Shown piece after piece: positions 56,507 to 64,000 of a DNA stretch of 64,000 bases (position 1 is the stretch's first letter; each line of letters begins with the position of its first letter). Below the pieces are notes generated by a model. It did not search any database and had not been told where the DNA came from. It worked only from the letters and a program-made list of their open reading frames with translations. Where the stretch lies: contig NZ_PPHG01000022.1 of assembly GCF_002904295.1 (NCBI RefSeq), positions 62,001-126,000 on the forward strand, given 5' to 3'. The DNA is from Amycolatopsis sp. CA-128772. Its GTDB lineage: Bacteria > Actinomycetota > Actinomycetes > Mycobacteriales > Pseudonocardiaceae. A program made the translations under genes and the position numbers.

Positions 56507-59503
56507 GTGCAGTTCGCCATCCTCGGGCCGGTCGAAGCCCGTCGTCCCGATGGGACCCCCGTTGCCCTCGGCGGCCCCCAGCTGCGGGGGCTGCTGGCCC
56601 TGCTCGCGCTCGACGCCGGCCGGGTGGTCGGCGCCGAACGGCTCATCGACGGCCTCCACGGCGAGCACCCGCCCGAAGGCGCGGCGGAGGCGCTGCAGTC
56701 CCAGGTCTCGCGGCTGCGGCGGCGGCTGCGGGACGGCGGCGCGCCCGACGGCCTCGTCGAGTTCACCCCGGCCGGCTACCGGCTGGCCGTCGACCCCCGG
56801 GACGTCGATGTCCACCGCTTCGAACGCCTCACCGCGCAAGCGCGCGAAACCCCCGATCCCGCCGCGAAACTGACGCTGTTCACCGAAGCACTGGCGCTCT
56901 GGCGCGGCCCCGCGCTCGACGGCCTCGCCGACCCGCCGCGCGCGGCCCGGCTGGCGGAACTGCGGCTGGCCGCGACCGAGGACCGCGTCGAAGCCGGGCT
57001 CGCGCTCGGCCACCACGAGCGGCTCGTCGCCGAACTGCGGGAGCTCACCCGCGAACACCCGCTGCGCGAACGCCTCACCGCCCAGCTCATCCGGGCCCTC
57101 CACGGCAGCGGCCGGTCCGCCGAAGCCCTGGCGGTGTTCGCCGAGGTCCGGGCCCGCCTCGCCGACGAACTCGGCGCGGACCCGTCGGCCGAGCTCGCCG
57201 AAGCACACGTCGCGGTGCTCCAAGCCGCGCCCGCTCCGGCGCGCCGGCTGCCGGTGCCGCTGACCGCGTTCGTCGGCCGCGCCGAGCTCGACCGGCTCAC
57301 CGCGGCCCTGCGCGACGCCCGGCTCGTCACCCTCACCGGGCCGGGCGGCGCGGGCAAGACCCGGCTCGCCGTCGAGGCCGCGGCCCGGGCGACGGGCGAA
57401 GCCTGCTTCGTCGAACTCGCGACGGCCACCGACGTCCCGCGGGCCGTGCTCGCCGCGCTGGGCCTGCGGGAACAGGGCGTGCTGACGCCGGGCGCGGCCG
57501 CGGACCCGGCCGACCGCCTCGCCGCCGGGCTCGCCGACCGGCCGCTGCTGCTCGTCCTGGACAACTGCGAACACGTCGTCGCCGAGGCCGCGCGGCTGGT
57601 GCGGCGGCTGCTGGGCGAGTGCGCCGGCCTGCGGGCGCTGGCCACCAGCCGGGAAGCGCTCGGCCTGACCGGCGAGACGCTGGTGCCCGTCGGCGCGCTG
57701 CCCGCCGACGCCGCGGCGCGGCTGTTCACCGACCGGGCCGCGGCGGTCGCGCCCGGCGAAGCCCCGGCCCCCGGCGCGGTCACCCGCATCTGCGCCGCCC
57801 TCGACGGCCTCCCGCTGGCGATCGAGCTCGCCGCCGCCCGGCTGCGGTCGTTGTCCGCGGACGACGTCGCCGCCCGCCTCGGCGACCGCTTCGGCCTGCT
57901 TTCCCGCGGGGACCGGACCGCCGACCCGCGGCACCGGACCCTGCGCGGCGTCGTCGAGTGGAGCTGGGACCTCCTCGATCCCGACGAACGGCTCCTCGCG
58001 GGCCGGTTTGCGGTGTTCGCCGGCGGCGCGCGCCCGGCCGCCGTCGAGCGCGTCTGCGACGTCCCCGACGCCGTGCTCGCCGGTCTCGTCGAAAAGTCCT
58101 TCGTCGAGTTCGCCGGCGGCCGGTACCGGATGCTGGAGACCATCCGCGCGTTCTGCGCCGGGCAGGGCGAGGACCGCCGCGCGGCGCACGCGAAGTACTT
58201 CCTGGAGTTCGCGCTGGCCCACGAGCCGAAGCTGCGCGGCGCCGGCCAGCTGACGGCACTGGCCGAGCTGACCGCCGAACACGCCGACCTGCTCGCGGCC
58301 CTGCGCTGGAGCGCCGCCGAAGCGCCCGAAACGGCGTTGCGGCTCATCGCGGCCCTGTCCTGGTACTGGTGGCTGCGCGGGCTGCGCAGCGAGGCGACGC
58401 CGATCGCGGACGCCGTGCTCGCCGCCGTCGGCCCCGAGCCGCCACCGGACCTGGCCGAGGAGTACGTGTTGTGCGCGATCCACGCGTCGGCCACCGACGT
58501 CGCGATCGAGCCGATCCTGCAGCGGCTCGACGGGCCGCTCGAATACCCCTACCTCTTCCTGCTGTGGGCGTTTTCCCCGCGCACCAAGGCAACGGAAGGC
58601 GCGCGGCTGGCCGCGTTGATCGGCCCGGACGCGTGGTCCCGGGCCTTCGCGCGGATCGGCGACGGCCTCGGTGCGCAGTACGGCGGCCGGATCGCCGAAG
58701 CCGAAACGCACTTCTCGGCGTCCCTGGCGGCGTTCCGGGCCCTGGGCGACCGCTGGGGCGAGGCGAGCGCGCTGGAGAAGCTCGCCGAGTTCGCGGACTG
58801 GCGCGGCGACCACGCGCGGTTCCGCGAGCTGATGGACGAGTCCGTGCGGCTGGCCGGCGAGCTCGGTGTCACCGAAGACGCGGCCGACCTGCTCTGCCGC
58901 CGGGCCGACGGGATGCTGCGCACCGGGGACGTCGAGGCGGCGCGGGCCGACTACGAAGCCGCCGCCGGCCAGGCCCGCGCCGCCGGCACGCCGCTGACGC
59001 TCGCCCGCGCCCGCGGTGGCCTGGGGGAGATCGCGCGGCGTGCGGGCGACCTGGCCGGAGCCCGGCGCTGGTACGCCTCGGCCCTCGCCCTGGCCGCCGA
59101 CCCGGTCACCGGCGGCGAGACGCGCATCCGCCTGCACACCGGCTTCGGCTGGACGGCGGCCGCCGAGGGCCGCCTGGACGAGGCGACCGACCTGCACCAG
59201 GAGGCCCTGGCCACGGCGTTGGAGCACGCGAACCGGCCCGGCGCGGCCCAGGCGATCGAAGGACTGGCCGGGGTGCTGGCCGGCCGGGCCGAGGACGAGC
59301 GGGCGGCGTTCCTGCTCGGCGTGGCGGTCGGGCTGCGGGGCGCGCCCGTCACCGGGGACGCCGACGTCGCCGCGGTGGCCGAGGGCGTCCGGGCGCGCAT
59401 CGGCGCCCCGGCCTACGCCGAGGCGTTCGCTCGCGGCCGGGAAACGCCGCCCGAGCAGGCGGTGGCGGAGGCCGGTCAGCGGCGGTTCGCGCTCGGTTCG
59501 TGA
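56507..59503 (+). CDS. AfsR/SARP-type regulator with BTAD, NB-ARC and TPR-like regions
   Basis: A 998-residue regulator. Residues 1-95 are an OmpR-like winged helix (MQFAILGPVEARRPDGTPVA, LRGLLALLALDAGRVV), 100-245 a BTAD activation domain ending LADELGADPSAELAEAH. An ATPase follows, with Walker A GPGGAGKT near residue 280, Walker B LLLVLDNCEHVVAEA and the sensor GLRALATSREALGLTGE; then about 480 residues of helical repeats. Members activate metabolite clusters or central stress genes; no target is evident. GTG 56507 has no strong ribosome binding site. Confidence 0.9.
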   Translation: MQFAILGPVEARRPDGTPVALGGPQLRGLLALLALDAGRVVGAERLIDGLHGEHPPEGAAEALQSQVSRLRRRLRDGGAPDGLVEFTPAGYRLAVDPRDVDVHRFERLTAQARETPDPAAKLTLFTEALALWRGPALDGLADPPRAARLAELRLAATEDRVEAGLALGHHERLVAELRELTREHPLRERLTAQLIRALHGSGRSAEALAVFAEVRARLADELGADPSAELAEAHVAVLQAAPAPARRLPVPLTAFVGRAELDRLTAALRDARLVTLTGPGGAGKTRLAVEAAARATGEACFVELATATDVPRAVLAALGLREQGVLTPGAAADPADRLAAGLADRPLLLVLDNCEHVVAEAARLVRRLLGECAGLRALATSREALGLTGETLVPVGALPADAAARLFTDRAAAVAPGEAPAPGAVTRICAALDGLPLAIELAAARLRSLSADDVAARLGDRFGLLSRGDRTADPRHRTLRGVVEWSWDLLDPDERLLAGRFAVFAGGARPAAVERVCDVPDAVLAGLVEKSFVEFAGGRYRMLETIRAFCAGQGEDRRAAHAKYFLEFALAHEPKLRGAGQLTALAELTAEHADLLAALRWSAAEAPETALRLIAALSWYWWLRGLRSEATPIADAVLAAVGPEPPPDLAEEYVLCAIHASATDVAIEPILQRLDGPLEYPYLFLLWAFSPRTKATEGARLAALIGPDAWSRAFARIGDGLGAQYGGRIAEAETHFSASLAAFRALGDRWGEASALEKLAEFADWRGDHARFRELMDESVRLAGELGVTEDAADLLCRRADGMLRTGDVEAARADYEAAAGQARAAGTPLTLARARGGLGEIARRAGDLAGARRWYASALALAADPVTGGETRIRLHTGFGWTAAAEGRLDEATDLHQEALATALEHANRPGAAQAIEGLAGVLAGRAEDERAAFLLGVAVGLRGAPVTGDADVAAVAEGVRARIGAPAYAEAFARGRETPPEQAVAEAGQRRFALGS

Positions 59504-59534
59504 GCGGTCAGCGGCCGCGTCCAAAGTCCGGGGC

Positions 59535-60758
59535 ATGACGAAGAACGTGCTGATCTCCGGCGCCGGTATCGCCGGCCCCGCCCTCGCCTGGTGGCTGCAC
59601 CACCACGGCTTCCACGCCACCGTCGTCGAGCGCGCCCCGAGCCTGCGCGAAGGCGGCTACAAGGTCGACATCCGCGGCGTCGCGGTCGACGTCGTCCGCC
59701 GGATGGGCCTGCTGGACGAGGTGCACGCGGCGAGCACGGACATGCGGGGCGCCGCGTTCGTGAACAAGCGCGGCAAGGAGCTGGCCACTCTCGACGCGGA
59801 CACGTTCGGTTTCCGCCACGGCGACGACACGGAAATCCTCCGCGGCGACCTGTCCCGCATCCTTCACGAAGCCACGCGCGAGCACACCGAGTACGTCTTC
59901 GGCGACTGGATCACCGGTCTCGACCAGCGTCCCGACGGCGTCGAAGTGACATTCGCCCACGGCGAGCCCCGCCGGTTCGACCTGGTGGTCGGCGCCGACG
60001 GCCTGCACTCGGGCGTCCGCGCCCTGGCGTTCGGCCCGGCGGAGGACTACCTGCGCCGGTTCGACGCGTACATCTCGATCTCGACGGTCCCCAACAGTTT
60101 CGAGCTGGACCGCTGGGAGCTGCTGCACTCGGCGGCGCCGGGCAAGATGGTGAACGTCTACAGCACGGCCCGGGCGGCCGACGCGAAGGCGGCGTTCTGG
60201 TTCACGGCGCCCCCGCTGCCCTACGACCGCCGCGACGTCGAGGGCCAGAAGTCCCTCGTGGCGGACCGGTTCGCGGGCCTGGGCTGGCAGATCCCGGCGC
60301 TCCTGGAGGCCATGCGCGAGGCCGACGACTTCTATTTCGACCCGGTGTGCCAGATCGTCATGGACCGCCTGTCGGCCGGCCGGGTCGTCCTGCTCGGCGA
60401 CGCGGGTTACTGCGCGTCCCCGGCCTCGGGCCAGGGGACAAGCCTGGCCCTGGCGGGCGCGTACGTCCTGGCCGGCGAGCTGGCCGCGGACTTCTCCGAG
60501 GGCCCGGCGCGGTACGAGACCCTGATGCGGCCGTTCATCGAGAAGAACCAGGCGCTGGCGAAGACGGCGTTGCGCGGCATCATCCCGCAGTCCCGGGCGT
60601 TCGCGTGGTTCAACACCCGCATGATCAAGCTCATGCCCCATCTCCCGGGCCGCAACCGCGTCCTGGAGCAGATGTCCCGCCCCATCCGCGAGGCGGCGAA
60701 CGCCCTGGAACTGCAGGACTACGCGGCTAGTGCAGGGGATCGTGCCCCCAGTTCATGA
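59535..60758 (+). CDS. FAD-dependent monooxygenase (PHBH fold)
   Basis: A 407-residue aromatic-hydroxylase-type flavoprotein: VLISGAGIAGPALAWWLHHHG (FAD motif), FDLVVGADGLHSGVR (DG motif) and RVVLLGDAGYCASPASGQGTSLALAGAYVLAG (GD motif). It belongs to the TetX/UbiH-like group; the substrate is unknown. ATG 59535 has weak upstream signals. Its 3' end overlaps the end of the convergent methyltransferase-DUF3140 gene by 32 bases (60727-60758). Confidence 0.9.
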   Translation: MTKNVLISGAGIAGPALAWWLHHHGFHATVVERAPSLREGGYKVDIRGVAVDVVRRMGLLDEVHAASTDMRGAAFVNKRGKELATLDADTFGFRHGDDTEILRGDLSRILHEATREHTEYVFGDWITGLDQRPDGVEVTFAHGEPRRFDLVVGADGLHSGVRALAFGPAEDYLRRFDAYISISTVPNSFELDRWELLHSAAPGKMVNVYSTARAADAKAAFWFTAPPLPYDRRDVEGQKSLVADRFAGLGWQIPALLEAMREADDFYFDPVCQIVMDRLSAGRVVLLGDAGYCASPASGQGTSLALAGAYVLAGELAADFSEGPARYETLMRPFIEKNQALAKTALRGIIPQSRAFAWFNTRMIKLMPHLPGRNRVLEQMSRPIREAANALELQDYAASAGDRAPSS

Positions 60759-61047
60759 GCGAGTGCCGCCAGGTGGTGTCCTTTACGTCCCCCGACGGCC
60801 GCTGGGCCAGGTGGCGGTGCACGTACCCGACCACCTTCCGCATGTGCGCGAGGTCGTCCCCGGTCAGGTCGTCCTTCTTCTTCCGGAGGATCTCGACGAT
60901 GCGGCGGCCGGACTTGTGGCCGATCGACTCGCTGTCCTTGTGCTGCCCCGCCGCCTTCGACTCGTCCGTCTCCAGCCAGTCGCCGAGCTGCTTGGCCGTC
61001 ATGTTGACGCTGGTGCCGAACTCGCGGCGGGTTTCTTCGTCGTCCAT
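60727..61047 (-). CDS. DUF3140 protein, probable independent product from internal start
   Basis: The C-terminal 106 residues of the methyltransferase frame correspond to an entire DUF3140 protein: MDDEETRREFGTSVNMTAKQ, ETDESKAAGQHKDSESIGHK, RRIVEILRKKKDDLTGDDLA and WRHSLMNWGHDPLH. ATG 61047 lies 10 bases after a GGGTAC -10, the same spacing as the other leaderless genes here, so it may be expressed alone under stress. The protein is small, charged and soluble; the family has no assigned function. Confidence 0.65.
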   Translation of the reverse strand: MDDEETRREFGTSVNMTAKQLGDWLETDESKAAGQHKDSESIGHKSGRRIVEILRKKKDDLTGDDLAHMRKVVGYVHRHLAQRPSGDVKDTTWRHSLMNWGHDPLH

Positions 61048-61806
61048 CCCGGACGGGTACCCGCGGCGGCCGCGCAGCACGCAGGTCAGCATCGGAAGGG
61101 TGAACTCGCCGTCCGCGGTCTCTGGCCGGCCGGCGAGGAACGCCCGGAGCCGGCCGAGCGTGTCCGCTCGTTCCCGCGGCGGCATGAGCAGCACGCCCGC
61201 CCGGGTGGCCAGGGCCGCCACCAGGGACTCGGCCGTGCGGCGCTGCCCGTGCGGGAACTCGGCCTGCTGCGGTGTCCCGAATCGGCCGGCCGGCACCGCT
61301 CCGGCGGTTTCGGCGCGCCAGCCGGCGGGCGTGTCGCGTGGTCCGATCACCGCGCTCCCGCCGGCCTGCGCCAGCCCGGTCACCCAGCCGGCCCGGTCGT
61401 CCACGACGTTCCACAGACCGGCCAGGACGCCGCCCGGCACCAGGACGCGGGCGATCTCCGGACCGGCGACGGCCATGTCGAACCAGTGCAGGGCGTTGCC
61501 GGCCAGCACCGCGTCGACGGACGCGTCCGGCAGCGGGATCGCCTCGGCGCGGCCCGGCCGCGCCTGCGGCAGCACCGGGCGCAGCTCGGCCGGCATGGCC
61601 GGGTCGGGCTCGACCGCGGTCACGTCGAGCCCGAGCGCCACCAGCGTGGCGGTGAGCTTGCCCGTTCCGGCGCCGAGGTCGAGCACCCGCCGGCCGGGTG
61701 CGGGCCCGAGCGCCCAGCGCACCGCGGCGGGCGCGTAACCCGGCCGGTGCTCGGCATAGGCGGCCGCCACCGCGCCGAACGACGAGGCCAGCGCCTTCCG
61801 GTCCAC
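60727..61806 (-). CDS. Class I SAM methyltransferase fused in frame to DUF3140
   Basis: A 359-residue open frame. Residues 1 to about 250 are a SAM methyltransferase: SSFGAVAAAYAEHRPGYAPAAV, RRVLDLGAGTGKLTATLVALG (motif I), VTAVEPDPAM and GNALHWFD. This ends at MLTCVLRGRR, where stand-alone relatives stop, and continues into DDEETRREFGTSVNMTAKQL, a complete DUF3140 domain that is usually its own gene. A SigB-type promoter lies at the junction and an ATG at 61047 would give DUF3140 alone. The start is ATG 61806. Confidence 0.82.
   Translation of the reverse strand: MDRKALASSFGAVAAAYAEHRPGYAPAAVRWALGPAPGRRVLDLGAGTGKLTATLVALGLDVTAVEPDPAMPAELRPVLPQARPGRAEAIPLPDASVDAVLAGNALHWFDMAVAGPEIARVLVPGGVLAGLWNVVDDRAGWVTGLAQAGGSAVIGPRDTPAGWRAETAGAVPAGRFGTPQQAEFPHGQRRTAESLVAALATRAGVLLMPPRERADTLGRLRAFLAGRPETADGEFTLPMLTCVLRGRRGYPSGMDDEETRREFGTSVNMTAKQLGDWLETDESKAAGQHKDSESIGHKSGRRIVEILRKKKDDLTGDDLAHMRKVVGYVHRHLAQRPSGDVKDTTWRHSLMNWGHDPLH
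61057..61082 (-). promoter_or_regulatory. Internal SigB-like promoter for DUF3140 (leaderless)
   Basis: Minus strand GCGT (61082-61079), 16 bases, GGGTAC (61062-61057), inside the methyltransferase coding end; ATG 61047 is 10 bases beyond. Confidence 0.5.
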
Positions 61807-61861
61807 GCCGTCACCGTATCGGTGCTCGCCGCCCGGATTTTGTCGTGAACGGCGCTATCCG

Positions 61862-61867
61862 GGGTAC
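61862..61867 (+). promoter_or_regulatory. SigB-like -10 for DUF2945 gene (leaderless)
   Basis: GGGTAC (61862-61867) is followed 10 bases later by ATG 61877, as in other leaderless genes here. A matching -35 is unclear; the nearest candidate at 15 bases spacing is TCGT (61843-61846). Confidence 0.45.
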
Positions 61868-61876
61868 CCGCAGGTC

Positions 61877-62086
61877 ATGACCCAGGAATTCAAGAAGGGC
61901 GACCGCGTCCGCTGGGACGCCGGCAACCAGAGCTCCGTCGGCACGGTCGAAGAAAAGATCACCAAGGACACCCACGCCGGCAAGCGGGACGTCAAGGCTT
62001 CCCCCGACGACCCGCAGTACCTGGTCAAGAGCGAGAAATCCGGGAAGACCGCCGTCCACCACCCCGACAAGCTGCACAAGGCCTAG
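61877..62086 (+). CDS. DUF2945 / hypervirulence-associated TUDOR-domain protein
   Basis: A 69-residue protein: MTQEFKKGDRVRWDAGNQSS, GTVEEKITKDTHAGKRDVKA, DDPQYLVKSEKSGKTAVHHP. The KGDxVxW start, G-x-V and YLVKSEKSGK-x-A-x-H-x-P-D-K-L are diagnostic. It is a small basic beta-barrel of unknown function, common in bacterial stress regions. Its stop overlaps the HIT gene stop by four bases (convergent). Confidence 0.9.
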   Translation: MTQEFKKGDRVRWDAGNQSSVGTVEEKITKDTHAGKRDVKASPDDPQYLVKSEKSGKTAVHHPDKLHKA

Positions 62087-62532
62087 CGCGCCGCCCGGAC
62101 CTTCGCCGCGACCTCCGTCAGCTCCTCCCGCGAGCGCACCCGCCAGTCGGCGCTCAACACGAAACCGTCGCCGGCGAACCGCGGGATCACGTGCAGGTGG
62201 ACGTGCGGGATCTCCTGGCCGGCCGCCTCTCCGTCGGCCAGGAACAGGTTGATCCCCTCGCTTCGCAGGTCCGTGCGCCGCAACGCCGCCGCCAGATCCT
62301 GGGCGATGGTGAACATCCGCGCGCCCGCGGCCGCCGGGAGCGCAGCCAGGTCCGGGTGGTGCGACCGGGGGAGGACCAGCAGGTGGCCGGTCGTCACCGG
62401 GCGGAGGTCGACGATCGCGACGAACTCTTCGTCCTCGTGGACGAACGCCGCCGGGGCGCGGCCCGAGGCGATCGCGCAGAAAACGCATTCTCCGGCCGGT
62501 GTGGTCGCCGGCAGCCGGGGAGGTTCAGCCAT
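62083..62532 (-). CDS. HIT family nucleotide hydrolase
   Basis: A 149-residue histidine-triad protein. CVFCAIASGRAPAAFVHEDE opens the domain, VTTGHLLVLPRSHHPDLAAL follows, and HVHLHVIPR is the histidine triad (H-phi-H-phi-H) with the nucleophilic middle His. It hydrolyses AMP-linked substrates such as AMP-lysine or dinucleoside polyphosphates in relatives. ATG 62532 is preferred over the longer frame beginning at 62553; its ribosome binding site is weak. It is 10 bases downstream of the PucR gene stop, so they could be co-transcribed. Confidence 0.9.
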   Translation of the reverse strand: MAEPPRLPATTPAGECVFCAIASGRAPAAFVHEDEEFVAIVDLRPVTTGHLLVLPRSHHPDLAALPAAAGARMFTIAQDLAAALRRTDLRSEGINLFLADGEAAGQEIPHVHLHVIPRFAGDGFVLSADWRVRSREELTEVAAKVRAAR

Positions 62533-62542
62533 GCGGACGACC

Positions 62543-63661
62543 CTATCGGCCACCCAGCCAGTGGTGCAGCGCCCACCACGAGCGGACCGCGTCGAGGACG
62601 CGACCGCCGCTGTTCTCCGCCAGGACCACCGGGGTCAGCTCGGCCAGCCGGTCGAGGCGGTAGCGGACCGTGTTCGGGTGCAGGTGCAGGGCGTCCGCCG
62701 TCGGGCGCAGGCGCTGGCCGTGGTCGAGGTAGGCCAGTGCCGTCGCGGCCAGCTCGCGGTGGAACGCGTTGACCGGGTCGAGCGCGCCGAGCAGATCCGT
62801 CGTGAGCAGGTCGCCGAGCCGCGGCTGGGCCGACAACGCGAGTTCGCCCGCCAGCCTGGTCAGGTCGTGGTAGCCGGGGCCGGTGAGCCGTGCCGCCGCC
62901 GCGCACAGCCGGTGCACCTCCCGCAGCTCGGGCAACGCCGACGGCGGCGCGACGACCAGCAGCACGCCGTCGGCCAGCGGCACCCCGCCGGGCGGCCGGG
63001 CCGCCAGGCCGGTGAGCCGGCCCTCGACCAGCCCGTACACCCCGCCGAACTCCAGCAGCGCCTGTTCGAGCGTCCGGGCCCGCGCCGGGTCGCTGACGTC
63101 GGACACCACGCACGAGTAGCGGCCTTCGGGACGCAGCCCCGCCTGCCGGAGCTCTTCGGGCGTCGGCGGGTGGCCGGCCAGCAGCAGGGTGCGCAGCAGC
63201 TGGGTCCGCGCGTCGCGGACCGTGCGGGACAGCTGCAGCTCGGCGGCGTGGTAGCCCTTGACGATGTGCCGTTCCAGCGCGCCGGTGTAGCGCTCGGCGT
63301 CGAGGACGGTCTCCAGGATGACGTCGTCGGACAGCCCCGCGGCCCGGCAGCGTTCGACGGCGACGCGCGCCGCGAGCGTCCGGCCGGCCTGGACCCCGCG
63401 CAGCAGATCGGTGAGCGGGACACCCTGTTCGGCGCGGTCGGCGCCGAGCGCTTCGGCGGTGGTGTAGTCGGCGGCGTCCGGGCTGGTCGTCGCGCGCAGA
63501 GCGGCGGAGAGCAAAAACTGGACGTGCCGCCGGTTCTCGGCCTCCGGCAGCCGCGCGACCTCGGGTGACTGGCTCCGCGCGGCCTTCACCAGCTCGTTGA
63601 CCACGGTGTCATCGGCGGCCATCGCGTCCAGCACCTGCCGGAGCAGCGGCGAGGCCGGCAC
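62543..63661 (-). CDS. PucR family transcriptional regulator
   Basis: A 372-residue regulator. The N-terminal helical RsbT-antagonist-like domain (ASPLLRQVLDAMAADDTVVNELV, ALGADRAEQGVPLTDLLRGV) is followed by a central GGDEF-like region and a C-terminal PucR helix-turn-helix, FHRELAATALAYLDHGQRL and ADALHLHPNTVRYRLDRLAEL. Such regulators often respond to amino acids or purine-related effectors. GTG 63661 follows GGGAGGGTGCC; the frame also opens at GTG 63688. Confidence 0.9.
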   Translation of the reverse strand: MPASPLLRQVLDAMAADDTVVNELVKAARSQSPEVARLPEAENRRHVQFLLSAALRATTSPDAADYTTAEALGADRAEQGVPLTDLLRGVQAGRTLAARVAVERCRAAGLSDDVILETVLDAERYTGALERHIVKGYHAAELQLSRTVRDARTQLLRTLLLAGHPPTPEELRQAGLRPEGRYSCVVSDVSDPARARTLEQALLEFGGVYGLVEGRLTGLAARPPGGVPLADGVLLVVAPPSALPELREVHRLCAAAARLTGPGYHDLTRLAGELALSAQPRLGDLLTTDLLGALDPVNAFHRELAATALAYLDHGQRLRPTADALHLHPNTVRYRLDRLAELTPVVLAENSGGRVLDAVRSWWALHHWLGGR

Positions 63662-63825
63662 GGCACCCTCCCGTTGTGGCGGGGCCACAACACCGCGTCC
63701 GCGATGTTGGGCGAGCGGCCCTACCGGATCGGCTCCGGTGGCCCGTTATCGTGACAATACCGGACAGTAACCCCGTTCCCCCGCGAAATCCACCGCACCT
63801 CTTCAATGCCGAAAGGGTGTTCCCC

Positions 63826-64000
63826 GTGCCCCCTTCCCGCCGGAAACGGTCGTACCTCTCGCGCCTGGCCTGTCTCACCGCCTCGGTCGCCCTTCTGGCG
63901 ACCGGCGCCGCGGTGCCGGCCACCGGCGCCTCCGCGGCCCTGCGGGAGGTGATGTTCGTCGGCAACAACTGGGACGGCACGGCGGACGTCATCCAGTCCC
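63826..64000 (+). CDS. Secreted protein, YncE-like beta-propeller (partial)
   Basis: 58 codons to the right edge. A Tat/Sec-like signal, basic SRRKRSYLSRLA then CLTASVALLATGAAVPATGASA, is followed by LREVMFVGNNWDGTADVIQS, the start of YncE/WD40-type propeller repeats in actinobacterial secreted proteins. GTG 63826 follows GAAAGGGTGTTCCCC. The rest of the gene lies beyond the window, so the assignment is provisional. Confidence 0.6.
   Translation, partial: MPPSRRKRSYLSRLACLTASVALLATGAAVPATGASAALREVMFVGNNWDGTADVIQS

Noticed and set aside
59..64000. CRISPR array or tRNA genes
   Set aside because: No regularly spaced repeats of 25-40 bases with unique spacers, and no cloverleaf or CCA-type ends seen. 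The 34336-34463 and 54481-54540 repeats are direct tandems without spacers.

Overview
The window is high-GC (roughly 70% or more), gene-dense actinobacterial chromosome. Frequent GTG/TTG starts, ATGA/GTGA stop-start overlaps, an AfsR-like regulator and the gene content suggest a Pseudonocardiales organism, probably Amycolatopsis-like; that genus assignment is inference. I saw no rRNA, tRNA, CRISPR array, insertion sequence or prophage. No gene-free gap exceeds about 300 bases.

Layout. (1) 1-1651: stress-type small genes (DUF4383, SDR, DUF2795). (2) 1690-20530: a cell-surface carbohydrate locus with an ADP-heptose supply set (GmhA-like, HldE-like, and a GmhB-like phosphatase fused to a family-2 glycosyltransferase), two heptosyltransferase-like GT9 enzymes, UDP-glucose dehydrogenase, a UDP-glucuronate decarboxylase-like enzyme, a carbamoyltransferase, a pyruvyltransferase-like protein and four further glycosyltransferases. 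It is interrupted by an aldehyde dehydrogenase, a FUSC membrane protein, a zinc-ribbon protein and a flavin reductase. (3) 20625-28260: DUF47/PiT phosphate transport, alcohol dehydrogenase, CocE-type hydrolase, an NAD-dependent epimerase and a phytoene-desaturase-like oxidoreductase. (4) 28370-32353: an iron-siderophore ABC importer behind a clear iron box. (5) 32442-49233: a run of short, mostly divergent transcription units: SRPBCC, YihY/BrkB, VOC, topoisomerase IB, SDR, DUF1360, FAD-Rieske fusion, ATP-grasp, protein methyltransferase, CDGSH protein, haem-oxygenase-like diiron protein, two YbdK-type carboxylate-amine ligases, STAS protein, hemerythrin, amino-acid decarboxylase and M20 amidohydrolase. 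(6) 49275-56487: an operon for sulfonate or sulfate-ester uptake and desulfonation with its ROK regulator, plus a WYL regulator and an epoxide hydrolase. All of these carry internal deletions or frameshifts; only an ArsR/SRPBCC pair inside the region is intact. (7) 56507-64000: AfsR-like regulator, FAD monooxygenase, methyltransferase-DUF3140 fusion, DUF2945, HIT and PucR proteins, and the start of a secreted protein.

The strongest overall signal is regulatory. From 0.3 kb to about 48 kb, and again near 61 kb, one promoter pattern recurs: GNNT (usually GTTT), 14-17 bases (usually 15), then GGGTAN. It matches what is known of sigma-B/sigma-F-type general-stress promoters of actinobacteria. About 20 good and 8 weaker copies precede genes, often back to back between divergent genes. 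In 14 cases the -10 element ends 9-11 bases before the start codon, implying leaderless mRNAs; the other genes have a leader and usually a Shine-Dalgarno sequence. The window therefore looks like a concentrated stress-regulon island in which envelope glycan synthesis, thiol and redox enzymes, iron-sulfur proteins, DNA topology and amine metabolism share one sigma factor.
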